From Numida meleagris (taxonomy: Eukaryota > Chordata > Aves > Galliformes > Numididae): a DNA stretch of 64,000 nt. Positions 10,807-21,539 of this stretch are shown here, one piece after another. A model generated the notes under the pieces. It was not told the DNA's origin and did no database searches. It was given only the letters and a program-made list of their open reading frames with translations. Positions within the stretch are counted from its first letter, which is position 1. Every line of letters starts with the position of its first letter. The position numbers and the translations under genes were made by a program. The stretch spans positions 415,510 through 479,509 of the forward strand of contig NC_034420.1 of the NCBI RefSeq assembly GCF_002078875.1, in the 5' to 3' direction.

Positions 10807-11109
10807 GCTGACCCCGCTGCTCGCCGGCTCCGTCCTGCTCAGCATCCCGCATGGGGACGGCTGCTTCCGTGCAGCCCCGGCCAGCCACGGGAGGAGGGGA
10901 TGGAACCAAATGTCTGGGGGTTCGCAGCTCTGACTCCTTCCTGAGACAGCCCGAGCTGCCCTGCCCGCAGAGCTATTTATTTACTGTGGGAAAAACAGCG
11001 TGGATTTGGGGACCGGCAGGGAGCAGAGCCATGCCGGGTGCAGCACATCCCCACGGGGAAAGCAAGGTCGCCATCTCCCTGCCCCACACTGAAGCTCGTG
11101 GCTGGTGGG

Positions 11110-11830
11110 GGCAGGGCCGTGGCGTGGGGCTGGCTGCAGCACCGCTGCGCGGGGCTCCCACGGCCAGGGCTGGAGGAAGGCCAGCGGCGAACGGTGAGGA
11201 TGCTGGAGCTCCGTCCCGCTCTTGGGCACGTTTCCTTCCCCAGGCGACGCCGGCCCCTTGGCTGCGCGCCGTCCCCCTGGTCCCCGTGAAGCCGGCGGCG
11301 CTCCGGGAGCTGGTGGCAAGGACCGCGTCACGGCGATGTGCCTTGGGGCCGCCCCGCCGTCCCGCTGCGCACCGTGCGGGGCCGGGGCTGGAGGCGGGGG
11401 GCGGCCCCGGGGGTACCACCCGCTGTCCCCACCGGACCCGGCGGGACGCGGCTCTGCCGGTGTCGCAGCGCCACCCGTTGCCTCCCGGGGAAAGTGCCCC
11501 GGGCGCCAGCGGCGCTCTCCAGCAATTAAGGGCCCGATGGATTAATTGTTTCCCATCTGCGCATCCCCAAGGTGACCCGTCCGCGGGGAGTGGGGAGCAC
11601 CGCCCGGCGGTCCCTCCCACCCCCCGGGGAGGTGTCCCCTAACCCTAACCCATGGACCCCCCCGAGCATCCTCCTGGCACCGGGCTGCCCCCAGCCGGGG
11701 ACGTGGGCAGCGATCCAGGCGCTGCACCCCTTTGCTGGCAGAGCTGGGGAGCATCGCCCTCCCGCGCGGCCGCCGCCTCGCGCCTCTCGCAGCCGCCCTC
11801 TGCCTTTGTCTCTGGCGCTCAGCGCGCTTC
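11110..11830. promoter_or_regulatory. CpG island
   Basis: The densest part, 11221-11520, holds about 40 CpG dinucleotides by hand count, roughly one per 7 bases. Such an island usually marks a promoter or a developmental regulatory region. A 263-codon + ORF (10851-11642) and a 215-codon - ORF overlap it, both Ala/Gly/Pro/Arg-rich. These are the expected by-product of GC-rich DNA lacking stop codons, and I do not call either as a gene. No TATA box is evident. The island contains the short telomere-like motif at 11637. Confidence 0.7.
11637..11651. repeat. Telomere-like (CCCTAA)2CCC
   Basis: Two and a half copies of the vertebrate telomere hexamer lie inside the CpG island. This is too short to be a true interstitial telomere and can arise by chance. 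Confidence 0.8.
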
Positions 11831-11869
11831 CAGTCTTCAAAGTGTTAAAAGTTTTCAGTGTGTGCTGCA

Positions 11870-12260
11870 GATCCCTCGCCTGCAGCCTCCTGCCCTGAGT
11901 CAAATTAATCATGTACTGGGAAACACAGCAGGCATGTACTAGCCCTGGGCATGGTGTATCACGTACTTTCTGGAATCTGTCACATGGGGAGCTTTCTGTT
12001 TTAGGCTCAATTGATCCTTTCTCGGTTTGATACTGTGTTTAATTGTGAGATGGGGCTGTGTGTTTTTGCTTCAGCCGAACTTAAAGGGCCGCTCTTCCCA
12101 GCCTTGTTTTCAGATGTCCGCAAGAACAGACCGCCGCTGTCTCCTCACCCAAACAAAAAGCCTTTCTCTCCCCGCACACAATATCCCCTCTGTATTGTCC
12201 ACAACAAAGAGCAGGGCTAAATTAATTTTAGGTCCAGCTCTTTTAACGCAGGGCTGGGGA
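11870..12260. promoter_or_regulatory. Candidate enhancer with SOX and homeodomain motifs
   Basis: This AT-richer, non-repetitive segment lies just right of the CpG island. It contains AAATTAATCATG near 11902, then ACAAT at 12178-12182, ATTGT at 12194-12198 and AACAAAG at 12203-12209. That makes three SOX/HMG-type sites within about 32 bases, two in opposite orientation. A TAAATTAATTTTAG cluster follows directly at about 12218-12231. Motif clustering is seen in the sequence; enhancer function is inference. Confidence 0.35.
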
Positions 12261-15200
12261 GGGGAGGTGCTTTGATGGCTGCAGCTGATGCTTCAAATGA
12301 GATAGTGAGAGGTGGCCAGGCGCTGCCCGGGAGCTGGGGGATGCCCGGACCCAGGGACCCCCAGCACGAGGTGTGGTGCACAGAGCCCACCCAGCCCCCC
12401 AGCGCTGCGGGACTGCCCAGGTGGGGTGCGGAGCCGCCAACCCAGCCCAGCTTTGCCTGCAGGGGAAGGCAGACAGAGCGGTCCAGGGAGGATGAGTGGA
12501 CAGAAAAGGCCCCAAAAATGACGACCAAAGTGACCCCCCAGAACTGCGCATGAATACCTGTGGGCTGCAGTGCAGTGATTTTTCTTCCTGTCTCCACACA
12601 AAAGATTTCAAGAGCCAAGCAAAAAAAAAGGAACGTCCCTTTGAAACGGGATGAAAAGGGGAAACAAACACTTTTAATAATGTGACTGTCCCTCTGAAAA
12701 AGGCTCACCTGGAGCAGTTGGTGCAGGCAGCCATGCACACCTGTGGGTGCCAGGATGTGGTGCCTGTGTGGGAGACCACCAAGTCCCAGGTGTGCCCAGG
12801 ACGGGCGGTGGGCGGCCCTCATGCTGCAGGGCTGTGGGGGCTGCAGCTGCAGGAGGGAGCATGATGTGGGAGCCCACAGGCACCAGTGGGAAAGGGGAAA
12901 GGTGCACACAGGGACATAGAGCAGGGAAGGAGGGCTGGTGCAAGCTCCCAGAGTTCAGCAGGCACCAAGGTCTGAAGAGGGGGAAGGGATGCTGAGGACA
13001 GTGCATCTCTGGGCCCTCCTTGGCTGCACGTTCTTCCCCTTCCCTAGCAGACAACCAGGCAAACCCCAACACGGTGCATGCGGGATGAGCCTCAGCCAGC
13101 CCCAAGAGGCCAGGCAGATCCTGGGCATCTCCTCACTCCAGTGCAGCCCCTGGTTGCTCTGTGGATGGGTAGGAACTTGCTCTGGGTTATAAATATTCAG
13201 TGTTGGCGAAACCCATTAATGTTGCATTAGGGCTGTGAATCTGCAAGCCCCAAAGCCAGGCAGTGCAATGCTGCAGCAGCAGTGCTCTCCGGTGGCCCCC
13301 CCTTGTGTGCTGCCTGTCCTGCTCCAGCGCAGAACCCTCTGCTGCCCTGGCACTGCGTGCTGCTGGGAGCATCGCTTCTGTGGCCTGGCGCCTGCACCCA
13401 TGGCCCCTGGGAAAAGCCAAGGGGAAGGAGGGCACGGTGATGAACTCTCACTCCCAAACCTCCCCGCCTCCCCGAAATGCCACGGCTGCGGGGGCTGAGG
13501 GCTGGGTGCTTTTTGAAGTGGGAGAACAAAGGGAAGCCCCTTGGCTGAGGAGTCAGGCTGCCTCAGTCTCATGGGCTGCTCCCTCCATCCGGCAGCGTGC
13601 GCTGAATTGCATCTCCAGGAATAGGCAGCAATGCGTGCATTAAAACAGAAGCTGGAGAAAGGAGTTACATCTGTGCAAAGCAGCGATCCAAATGTTACTA
13701 TCGGGACCAAATTTTCTCACTTCCAGGAGAGCAGCTCTGAATGTGACAATCTGCAGACTTGGGCACCGGTTGCAGACAGCTTCCTCATCTCACTGTATTT
13801 TGCAGATCCGCCCAGCAGCCACGTCCCCTCCGCTCCAGCAGCGTGTCGTTGAGCTCGAGGTGGCAGGAGAAGCAGGAGCGGGCTGAGAAGGGGGGACACA
13901 GAGGGAGGGAAAAGCTTTGGGGAGCTGAGGGGAGCGGGCGGGATGGAGAGGGAGGCTGGGAGGTGGCAGGGAATCCCTTTGGGCACTGCCATGCAAGGGG
14001 AAGGACCACCAGAGGGAACAAAGGGCTGAGCTGTCCCTTTCTGGTCCATCCTCCCACATAGCTGTCCTCCTCCTTGGCAGCTCATGGCTGGCTTCCGAAT
14101 CCTTGGGACGGACCTGTCTAGGGGTTGATGGCTTCGGCTGGACCGCTCTGGAGGCAGCTCTGTGGGCCCAGGCGAACAAGCTGCGGTCAGCGCTCTGCCT
14201 CCTTCTTCCCTTTGTTTCCACTGACGCTGCACCCCCTGCCCCAGGAGCCGTAATTACCTGTCCCTGCTTCTCCTATGAGCTGCTGCCAGCCCCAGGGGAG
14301 CACGCCTGGCTGCGGCTTCGCAGGCAGAGCCCGAGGTCAGAATGTGCGTGTGGAGACGTCAAGGGCTGCGGGAGGGGGGAGGATGCAGCCTTCCCCCAGA
14401 AGGATCAGTATTGCAGGGAGCTCCTCGAGGAGAAAAGCAGAGAGATGAGGTGAGGAGCTGCTGAAGTTAATTTCTGCAGCTCTTAATGAGCAGCCAAAAC
14501 CTGAACATTGGGTGGTGCTGCGTGGAGCCAGGATCTGGGCCCGGTGACACTTGTGGGTCCCTTCCAAGTCAGGATGTGCTGTGATCCTGGCGTATGTTAT
14601 TAGGGGGAGGAAACCAGTTTGATATTAACAAACACCAGAAGACAATGAGAAGGAGTCTGTACCACATAGGTTAGGCAGAGAACTAAGCATTAGCCTGCTA
14701 AGGAGTAACACTGAGTGAACTGCTTCTCCTGGGTGCTGGGAACGGGTAGCAATCCAGTGTGCTAGGAGCAGAGCATCCTTGGTGTCGTACAGCCACACAG
14801 CCCGACAACTAAGCCCAAGTGGAAGCAACTGAATGGAAACGTTGAGAACAGAAAAACAGCAGGAAACCTGGGAAAAGAGGGAGTGCAAAGCTCTCCTTGT
14901 GCCGGCTGTGCGCGCTGAGGTAAGTCAGCTGGAATCTGGCTTGGAGGCTGCTGCCCCAGCCAGAAACAAGGGCTGAACGTGTCCCAGGGCCCATCGCCTG
15001 CAAGAAGCCCTGCCTTGTGGCTGGAAATAATGAGCTGCATGACAGACGTGTTCTCTGACACGATGGCTTTCGGTGCCACTGGTGCCAAATTCAACACGGC
15101 ATTGTCCAAAGGCGCCTCGTGTTCTTCCTGCAGCCCCCGGCTGGGATCAGAGTTGTGGGGATGGGCATCAGCGCAGGGGTTTGGGGGGGGGGGCGGCTTC

Positions 15201-17059
15201 CTCCCCCTGGGGTGGGGTCAGCTTTGCTCTGCGCTCTGTGGCATTATCTGGAGCTGAACATCTGGAGTTGGGTGAACCTGGCGTCTGCCCATGGTGGGGC
15301 TGGCAGCTCTCTGTGGGGACATGGAGCAGTGCTAAGCAACTCTCAGATCTGGCTTCACCAGCACAGGAATGCAATTGGTTGACCCTAGGCCAGCCTGAGA
15401 CCAGGGATGCTATGTGTTCTCCCATTTTATTTATCTGAAACCACCTTTTTGATGAAATGGAGATGGGTGAAGGGGGGAGAGTTTTGCGAGAGGAAAAAAA
15501 CACTATCAAGCAAAAAAAAAAAAAAAAAAAAACCATCAAAATATTTGAGGTTTTCAGAAACATCCCTCTCCATCCCCAAGCTCATCCGATAATGAATGTG
15601 TCATGCTTAATGAGGGCCTTCCACCGGGAAGGATTCTCAGCAGCTCCTTTCGCAGCCTCCCGCTCCCATCCAGCCGGACGTGCTGCTGTGCCAGGGACCC
15701 GCGGCGTGCCAGCCCCGCGCAGCAGCGCTCAGTCCCGGCCCATTACCTTGAGGAGCTCCAGAGCAGCGTGTGTGCCTCTGGTGACGTGACGAGCCCTTCA
15801 CCGGGGGATGCAGCAACAGCCGCCACCAAATCCGGCTGCAGAGGCTCCTGCTTGTGGGTGGGGAGGATCTACCTGGGGGTGGAGACATCTGCCTCCTGCT
15901 CGACGCACAGGTGCCTGCCTGCAGCCTTTTCAACCATCAGCATCCATGCGTGGGGGCTGGATCTTTGGAGAATTCAGTTTAACCCGTGGAAATAACACTT
16001 CTAATCTGGATTTACAGAGGCTGCCTTGATTTGTGAGCTGCCTCCCACCCCATGCAACCAGCCTGCACCTGGATTTCTAGCAAATGTCACCGGAGCAAAG
16101 CTGTCCCCTCAGTCCACAAGAGCAGCCCAGAGTTTTGTCCCCAGCTCTGCCCACAGCCCTTCCAAGACCTTTCCTCTGGCTGCCTCTGTCTTCTTACAGG
16201 TGGGAGAAGCAGGGGGCAAAGAGCAGAAGTTGGCTGGGAATGGGGATGGCAGCAGTTTCTGGTCCTCCTCCGGAAACCCTCAGGCCCAAGAACTTGCCAG
16301 CTTGCATAGGAAGCAGAGATGGGAGGCAGGAGAGGGGCAGGCAGAGTCCGTGCATCTGGATGGCTGTGCAACGGACACACTGTGGACAACTGGAGGCTGA
16401 TTCTGGCCTCAGCTACATATGCAGGGATGGTGTGAGAAGCAGGGAGCTGGGAGAGCCCTGCACTTGGCCAGCCCCAAACCAGGGGCAGCAGCAGGCGGAG
16501 ACTGGGGTGCCACGGACGCCTTCCCAGCAATGAAAATGCTTCCAGCTCTCTGCTGTGATGCTTCCCGCAAGGCAAGAGCAAGAAACCCACCCTGGCTGTA
16601 ACGAGTCTCTAAACTCATTAGCTACTGGGCAATGAGTGATGCGTTGCACGGGGTGGGTGGTGACTTGTGTTGGTGCAGAGGCAGACAACGTGGCACCTTG
16701 GTGATGGGAGGGCTGGGGACTGCATGAGGGACACCACGCAGCCCAGGGGAAGCACCACCCACCCCAGGCAACACCCCGGTGCTTCGGGGCTCGAACTGAT
16801 CACCCCAGGGACTGGGAAGGAACCTGTCTCCATCTGCCTCCTGTCTGCTGTGAGGAGCAACAGGCGAGTGAGGAGGGGAGGGCTCAGCAGTGATGTTTGT
16901 TGGAGAGAAGCATCATTCCCCTGTCTGGACCACATAAATGAGCACGTGTTTTTCACTATGGGGGAATACATGCAGGGACAGAGAAAAAAATGTTTCAAAA
17001 AAGAATGAAGGAAAAGGGGGAGGGGGGAAATGAATCGATATAACAGAAGCATTAGGGCA
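12261..17059. other. Unique GC-rich sequence with simple-sequence tracts
   Basis: No gene or transposon was recognised. It includes a purine-rich tract (about 13870-13975), an 11-G run (15183-15193) and an A21 run (15512-15532). A moderately CpG-rich patch lies at 15655-15850. A strong acceptor-like CTGTCTTCTTACAG ends at 16200, but no good donor partner was found within the next 300 bases. Confidence 0.45.
15512..15532. repeat. A21 homopolymer
   Basis: Twenty-one consecutive A residues. The sequence upstream shows no retrogene, no SINE and no polyadenylation signal in the expected place, so it is treated as simple sequence. Confidence 0.95.
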
Positions 17060-17180
17060 CTCAGGGGAGTGTTTTACTGGGGCCATTAATATACTTCTCA
17101 GGTGGTAAAAGCCACTTAGCCTTTAAAAATGATAATGAAATGTTAACTACCCAAAGCATTATTGCTGAGTCACGGAGAGC
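17060..17180. promoter_or_regulatory. Candidate regulatory element
   Basis: This AT-rich non-repetitive block in GC-rich flanks contains GCCATTAATATAC, an E-box-like CAGGTG, TAAAAATGATAATGAAATG and a TGCTGAGTCA AP-1/MARE-like motif at its right edge. It resembles a conserved non-coding element in texture only. Confidence 0.25.
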
Positions 17181-18161
17181 AGGCAGCCCTCCGGCTCCCA
17201 CCTGACCCTGGGGTGCTGCGATGGTCCCGTGTGCCCCACCTCCTTCAGTGGGACCCCATAACCTCATTGCCCCCAGCCCACGCAGTGTGTGCCACGTGCC
17301 AGATCGCCAGATCTGCCACCACGCATGGGAATGCTCTGCCATGGGGAGCAGGAAGGACCCTGAACCTGAAGTGCTGAGTCAGCGCAGGGACGTGGTGTGC
17401 CAGATGTCAGGAATGTTGGCTCCCAGGAGATGGGGACAGATGAGAGTGGAGGCCTCACGCACTTCCAGTCTGCACTGCACAAAACATTGGTGGCTGCTGG
17501 TACCTGGTCCTTAATGCCCTATTAACACCCTAAAACACCAGGGCAGCATTATGCCCTGCTGTGCACCCTCAGCCTGACCGCCATGCTGAGCTTTGGGGGT
17601 ACTGGGACCCTCTGGAGGCCAACCAGCTCTGAGAACCATGGGGGCCAAATTCAGGCTGCGTTCTTGTCAAGGAGGGCTTATGCGCAAGGGAGCAGGGATT
17701 CTCATTTCTCATCTTTTATGTATCACTGACTTTTATTTGATTGTGAAGGGCCCAAACAGCCCCCTGCAGTGTCACACAAGGAAATCCAACAGGTCTGCAT
17801 GGTCCAGCGAGCCCAAGTGTGAGATGAAGGACTTCTCCTAGGACGAGTCAGTGCCCAAGCAGAAAATTAATTTCATTCCATCCATCTGTATATGACCCCA
17901 AACTCATCCCCAGTCAGGAAGATTATGGAGCTTTTCCACGGGTGTGGATTCAAAGTCAGAGGTAGCTGTGCTGGTGGGGGGACAGGGAGCACTTGGCTCC
18001 TGGCAGCACCATTGCTGATCCCCTGTGCCCATTTCAGGCGCCGCTGAGAGACTCTTTTCTGGGAAATCTTTTCTCTTGGTTGAGTTTTCAGCTCTGTGAG
18101 GGAGCGCCTGTGCAGCCCCCGAAGCATGCAGGTGGACTTCTTTACCTCCAAGCCCCACGTA
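17181..18161. other. Unique sequence upstream of the mariner element
   Basis: No gene or repeat was recognised. The sequence ends in a TA dinucleotide (18160-18161) that is the likely mariner target site. Confidence 0.45.
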
Positions 18162-18691
18162 TGTAGCTCTGAAAGTAATGCCTCTTTATTTCCATGGAAA
18201 CTACAAACAGGTACAAAGAGCACAATGACACTATTTGATGGAGCAAATTCTCAGCTACAGAACACTGTTTTTCAACACAGACACCACCATAGCTATGCGC
18301 TTTTGCCGGCAATAAACAAGAGCCTGCACGTCACATTCTGTACGTAGGCTCCACACCCACTGTCACTGCCGCTGAAATGCACCACCCGCCGCCTCACCGC
18401 GCTCACATCCACTGTTGTCTCCATCAGTGTTCACAACCATTGATGAATGTCAGTGGGTGCCACTTTTTCCTCACGGAGGAATTCAATTCCACACCTTTGC
18501 TTTATACGTATTCCCACGTCAGACGCCATTCTGTCAGACCGCCCCTCTGCTGCCGTCTGTCACACGGCAACAAAACGTAACAGGATATTGGTGGAAGGTC
18601 CAACCTCTACTGCCATCCCACCAACATCTTCCTCTGCCTGTGCGGGCCGGCATCGCAAAACAGGAGGCATTACTTTTGGAGCAGCCCCCAC
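18162..18691 (-). mobile_element. Mariner-type DNA transposon, internally deleted (Galluhop/Mariner1_GG-like)
   Basis: The left end reads TGTAGCTCTGAAAGTAATGCC and follows a TA. The right end is the imperfect inverted counterpart GGCATTACTTTTGGAGCAGCC near 18666-18686. The terminal inverted repeats share the AAAGTAATGCC core. At about 530 bp it is less than half of an autonomous 1.2-1.3 kb mariner. It keeps only the transposase N-terminal region, on the - strand. The catalytic DDE/D part is missing, so it could move only if transposase was supplied in trans. The right-hand TA of the target duplication appears mutated to CA. Family assignment comes from remembered resemblance to the chicken Galluhop group. 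Confidence 0.85.
18431..18529 (-). pseudogene. Mariner transposase N-terminal fragment
   Basis: Reading the - strand, an ATG at 18529 opens 32 codons ending at a TGA (18433-18431). The peptide begins MASDVGIRIKQRCGIEFL and continues with a charged REEKVAPTDIHQWL segment. This is the first helix-turn-helix of a mariner transposase, which binds the terminal inverted repeat. The TGA replaces the codons that would lead into the rest of the DNA-binding domain. The sequence beyond it still resembles the family for a short distance (a DVSAVRRR-like segment) before the internal deletion. There is no linker to a catalytic domain, so this is a dead remnant. Confidence 0.75.
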
Positions 18692-18769
18692 AGAAGTCAG
18701 CACGGCAGCAGGAGCCGTGCAGGCGGTGCAGAGCTGGAGCTCCCTTCTCCTTGCCCTGCCTCACCTCTG

Positions 18770-19150
18770 CGCTTCGCCCCCCGCTCCCTCTGGGACGCAG
18801 CCGCACGGTGCTGTGACCGGCCCCGCTGGGTTCCCCGCGCTGCGGCCGGCCTGCAGGTACAGCACAAGGGCAAAGGAAGGACGTTTCCTTCCGGAGCGCC
18901 ACTCTGGAAATTAATGGACGCAGAGGGCTTTCTGCCTGCCGAGGGAAGCGGTTCTCGAGCCGCGGGTCACGGCGCGCCTGGAGCCGGCTGGAGCTGCTAA
19001 CTGGGTCACGCGGCGCTGCGGGCCGGTGACGCGCGGCGCGGGCCAGCCCTGCTCCCAGCACGGCCCCAGAGCAGCGCTCACCCAGCGGCACCGGCGGCCC
19101 CGTATTAAGAGCCACGCAGCCGCCTCCGCCGCCGCGCTTTATCCCCAGCG
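18770..19150. promoter_or_regulatory. CpG island next to the mariner copy
   Basis: About 27 CpGs lie in 18961-19140 by hand count, roughly one per 6-7 bases. The island includes GGTGACGCGCGG (a CRE/ATF-like core) and GCGCGGCGCGGG blocks. The 313-codon - strand ORF across it (18534-19475) is Ser/Arg/Pro-rich, and its C-terminal end runs into the mariner, so it is not a gene. A purine-rich tract with a good splice donor lies immediately to the right, so transcription toward + is possible. Confidence 0.65.
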
Positions 19151-19319
19151 CCCGCTGTGAACAAAATTGCCTCGGATCAGGTGGTGCGAGCCAATTTTTC
19201 TCGCAGCAGGGGCTGCAGGTAAAGCACCTCGGTGCAGGAGAGCTGCGCGGCTCTGAACTTCTCTGCTGCCCGTCTGAACCCGGGGAAGGAGGAGAAGGGA
19301 TACTGTGTGCGCTCGAGCA

Positions 19320-19440
19320 GAAGCGGAGAAGATGCCAAGAGAGGAGAGAAGCAGATGGAAAAGGCAGAGAAAGCTCAAGATGAGGAGAGAGCAGGAAGGA
19401 AGGAGAAGAGGAAGGATAAAGCAAGAGGGAGGTGAGAAAA
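19320..19440 (+). repeat. Polypurine tract ending in a splice-donor-like GAG|GTGAGA
   Basis: An almost uninterrupted A/G-rich tract with the donor-like junction GGGAG|GTGAGA at 19431. On the + strand it translates to Lys/Arg/Glu-rich low complexity in two frames, which reflects base composition. Together with the CpG island on its left it could be the end of a non-coding first exon (about 19140-19431). That is conjecture from position and motif only. Confidence 0.3.
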
Positions 19441-21539
19441 GAGCTGGAGCTGGGATGCCACAAAGCAGTGGCCAAGGCAGCGAGAGAACTGCATCTTCTC
19501 TTTCTTGTCCTACAAACCAGACACAGACGTGGCAGCAGCTAATCTTCCTGGCTCGTGAACAAAAGGATTCTTTTCATGCCAGTAATCCAAGAGCTGCCAT
19601 GCCACGACTCTCCCAGCTCATCTGCTGTGAATGCACTTATGTGGCGTCCAACTGAACGGGTTAGCAAAATAAAGACAGATGGCGATGGATTAGCTCTAAC
19701 ACTTCTTCAGTATCACAATGCAATCATTGCGGTCTTCTCCGCTGCCTCCTCTCGGGACACTCTGCTGCACTGCAGCTGTGCAGCCGCCCCCAGGTATCCA
19801 CCAGCCCCAGAGCTGCAACTTAGCACCATGCAAGCGGGAAAGATCTGCCCCCATTATTTGTTTGTGTCTAGGAAAATGGTATGGAGATGTCACAGTGATG
19901 GTGAGCCCGCAGCCACCTCTCTGATGCAATGGGATTTCTTTGTCACAGAACACACTTTGTCACACATCTCCAGCTGATTAAGGGTAGACTCTAAGGCCCA
20001 TGCTGGTGAAGGAGATGCATTGCTGAGCAGCATTTTTACCGTCTAGCCCTGCCAGCTCCAAGGAGTCCACGTGTCCAGCTCCGTGTGTCACATGGTCCAT
20101 TAAATATCAAGGCAGATATATGGAGAAACAACGATGGAATGCTGACACCACATCTTCATAAGCAAGCAAGGAGAATGGTCTCTTCTCCATGACCAAATAT
20201 ACCTCAACTGAGTGAATGCAGCTGTGGAAGTAGAGCTTCCAGCCAAACCAGTGCCAGCTGATGTGCACAGAGGCAGTGTGCTGGTGACAGACTGGTCTTT
20301 GTTTTAGCCGAGACTTTTTCACATTTTTTCCCAGCTGGAAACGGTGTGGGAATTCTAGCATCAAGTCTCATTAAGAGTTGGTTGTTGCTAGTAAACATCC
20401 TTTGCAACTGCATCGTCTGCTTGTGCCAAACTGACTCCAGCCCACCATCCAGGTGCAGCCCACCTAACAGCGTTAGCGGGCTGTTAGTGCCGGAGCTGCT
20501 GGTAGCTGCAGGAATACTGAGGTTCTTCGGGATGACAACATTTCTGTCCTGCTGAAGCAGTCTCCCAGTCTCATTTAGGAAGTTAGTGGGACATTTTCAC
20601 CTCTGACCCTATTATTTTGTAAACTGTCTCTTCTGACCCCTCCCTCACCCACGATCACCACAAGATCAAGCAGCCCCATTTTCTCAAGAGGATGCCTTTC
20701 CCTGTGGCCATGTTTAGTAAACAAGAGCTGATGACACTCAGAAATGGCCAGGAAACATCAGGCTATCCCTAACAAAAACAAGACATGGTCAGCGTTTTTG
20801 GCAAGGAGATAGCTTGCCTCTGCGTTGGCTTTACCATTGGAGGGGCACCCAAACTGCCTAGTCATTGGTATCTTTAGGGATGTCCCTTGCTAGTTTTCAT
20901 GCATATTTCATCAAGGAGTGTTCCTGATCATTCTGCTTATGCCTGAAAATGTAGGATTCATTCAGATATGGGAAGCCCAGTCTGCCTTCGATCTGTTCCA
21001 ACGGGCATTTACATCAGCATCTGTCCAGGCGCTGCAAAACCACTCACTGCTGAGATAGATGCACTCTGCCATGTCATCGGGGCTGAATCCTTGCAACATT
21101 CAGTGCCCCAAAATGAGCTTAGGCTGTGCATATCGAGCTCCTTTAGGTCTGCACAGTAACAGTAGTATTTTAAGGTCAGCTGTAGGAAACACAGTTGTTG
21201 TCAAATATGCCCTAGAACAACAGCACTGACATCTATAAGACAGGTGGTTTTAGGCAAAAAACAACCCTGATGCATTTTGCTGTAATAAAGGCTATCTTGC
21301 CCCTGAATTGATAAGAACTGTAGAGAAATTGTTCAAGAAACTGATCCACTCATTTAGTTTGGCTGTCCTCTGGCAGGAAGAGGCTGACCAGGGATACCGC
21401 TCCCGCTTCTGCAGTCTGCATATTAGATAAAAAATATTATAAGACATTTACTGAGATCTCCAGTTGGTAATGATGCTTCAGTGAAATTTGAAACATCTAA
21501 CTTATGTATAGTTGACTGCAACAGAGGAATAGGGGCAGC
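19441..21539. other. Unique sequence, composition shift to AT
   Basis: No gene or transposon was recognised. Base composition drops from the GC-rich left part to the more AT-rich right part, for example an ATTAGATAAAAAATATTATAAG stretch near 21422-21443. Confidence 0.45.

Noticed and set aside
10851..11642. 263-codon + strand ORF
   Set aside because: It overlaps a CpG island with ORFs on the opposite strand. The composition is Ala/Gly/Pro/Arg-rich and no domain is visible.
11637..11651. Interstitial telomere sequence
   Set aside because: Only two and a half hexamers, within chance expectation in C-rich DNA.
15512..15532. A21 run, considered as a retrogene or SINE tail
   Set aside because: No processed coding sequence, SINE body or polyadenylation signal upstream. 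The same applies to the A17 run at 32699-32715.
16187..16400. Possible exon after the CTTCTTACAG acceptor at 16200
   Set aside because: The acceptor is good, but no consensus donor or polyadenylation signal follows within a plausible distance, and the open frames have no recognisable product.
18534..19475. 313-codon - strand ORF
   Set aside because: It crosses a CpG island and a pyrimidine-rich tract and its C-terminal end runs into the mariner element, so it is compositional.
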